A DNA stretch of 5,007 nt from contig CALCEA010000181.1 of the NCBI GenBank assembly GCA_937900675.1, positions 1 to 5,007 on the forward strand. The letters run 5' to 3'. This DNA comes from an uncultured Chitinophagaceae bacterium. GTDB lineage: Bacteria > Bacteroidota > Bacteroidia > Chitinophagales > Chitinophagaceae. The translations under genes and the position numbers were made by a program. Below, one piece after another: positions 4,955 to 5,007 of this stretch; the first letter of the stretch is position 1, and each line of letters begins with the position of its first letter. Under the pieces are notes generated by a model. That model had not been told where the DNA came from. It worked only from the letters and a program-made list of their open reading frames with translations, and did no database searches.

Positions 4955-5007
4955 TGACCCCGTCAGGATTCAAACCTGAAACCTTTTGATCCGTAGTCAA
5001 ATACTCT
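4955..5007 (-). tRNA. tRNA-Arg(ACG), 3' part, cut by the window edge
   Basis: Reading the minus strand from 5007, AGAGTA is the end of the D arm as in other tRNA-Arg(ACG). The anticodon stem TTTGA (5001-4997) pairs with TCAAA (4989-4985) around the loop CTACGGA, placing anticodon ACG at 4994-4992. A five-base variable region (4984-4980) follows, then a T stem TCAGG/CCTGA with loop TTTGAAT (4974-4968), the 3' acceptor strand CGGGGTC (4962-4956) and discriminator A at 4955. CCA is not encoded and must be added enzymatically. ACG reads CGU, and CGC and CGA after A34 is deaminated to inosine by TadA (known for this isoacceptor). The 5' acceptor strand and most of the D arm lie outside the window. 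The gene has its own terminator. Confidence 0.95.

Noticed and set aside
4796..4967. Possible duplication of the tRNA 3' end as an attachment site in the island
   Set aside because: Only a short GTGACC-type similarity is shared between 4796-4801 and the tRNA end; this is well below what an integrase site needs, and no integrase is in the window.

Overview
The window reads as an AT-rich chromosomal segment from a member of the Bacteroidota, most likely near the Chitinophagaceae. The lineage call rests on a Bacteroidota-style gene set (a DUF1573 lipoprotein-like secreted protein, a T9SS sorting-domain-like small protein, a glutaminyl-tRNA synthetase, a TMEM220-family protein), the absence of clear Shine-Dalgarno sites, and a tRNA gene without an encoded CCA. 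The family-level placement is a guess.

Layout. Positions 1-2351 carry two plus-strand genes two bases apart: the 3' part of glnS (its 5' end lies outside the window) and a complete tilS. They meet a minus-strand group tail to tail: the stop codons of tilS and the rhomboid-family gene overlap by six bases. The minus-strand group, in transcription order, is a 76-residue orphan protein resembling a type IX secretion C-terminal domain (3508-3738), rlmH with a TTG start (2993-3457), and a rhomboid protease (2346-2984). A divergent intergenic region separates this group from a plus-strand secreted DUF1573 protein (3852-4238). That gene converges on a minus-strand TMEM220-family membrane protein (4272-4649), and the two share one bidirectional hairpin terminator whose loop contains the TMEM220 stop codon.

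Positions 4650-4925 contain no convincing gene. They hold a comparatively GC-rich island (about 49% G+C over 4681-4840 by count) of consecutive imperfect palindromes and three degenerate copies of a short repeat. Two of the palindromes are centred on GCTTCGC, which is GCGAAGC on the minus strand. At the right edge lies a partial minus-strand tRNA-Arg(ACG) with its own intrinsic terminator.

How the genes fit together. Four genes serve decoding: glnS charges tRNA-Gln, tilS makes lysidine in tRNA-Ile, rlmH methylates 23S rRNA in the decoding-associated helix 69, and there is a tRNA-Arg. The rest are envelope or membrane proteins of poorly defined role. Most of the window is ordinary core genome. 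The parts that deserve a second look are the palindrome island beside the tRNA, the orphan sorting-domain-like protein, and the terminator built into the TMEM220 coding end. I see no defence system, CRISPR array, insertion sequence or biosynthetic cluster.
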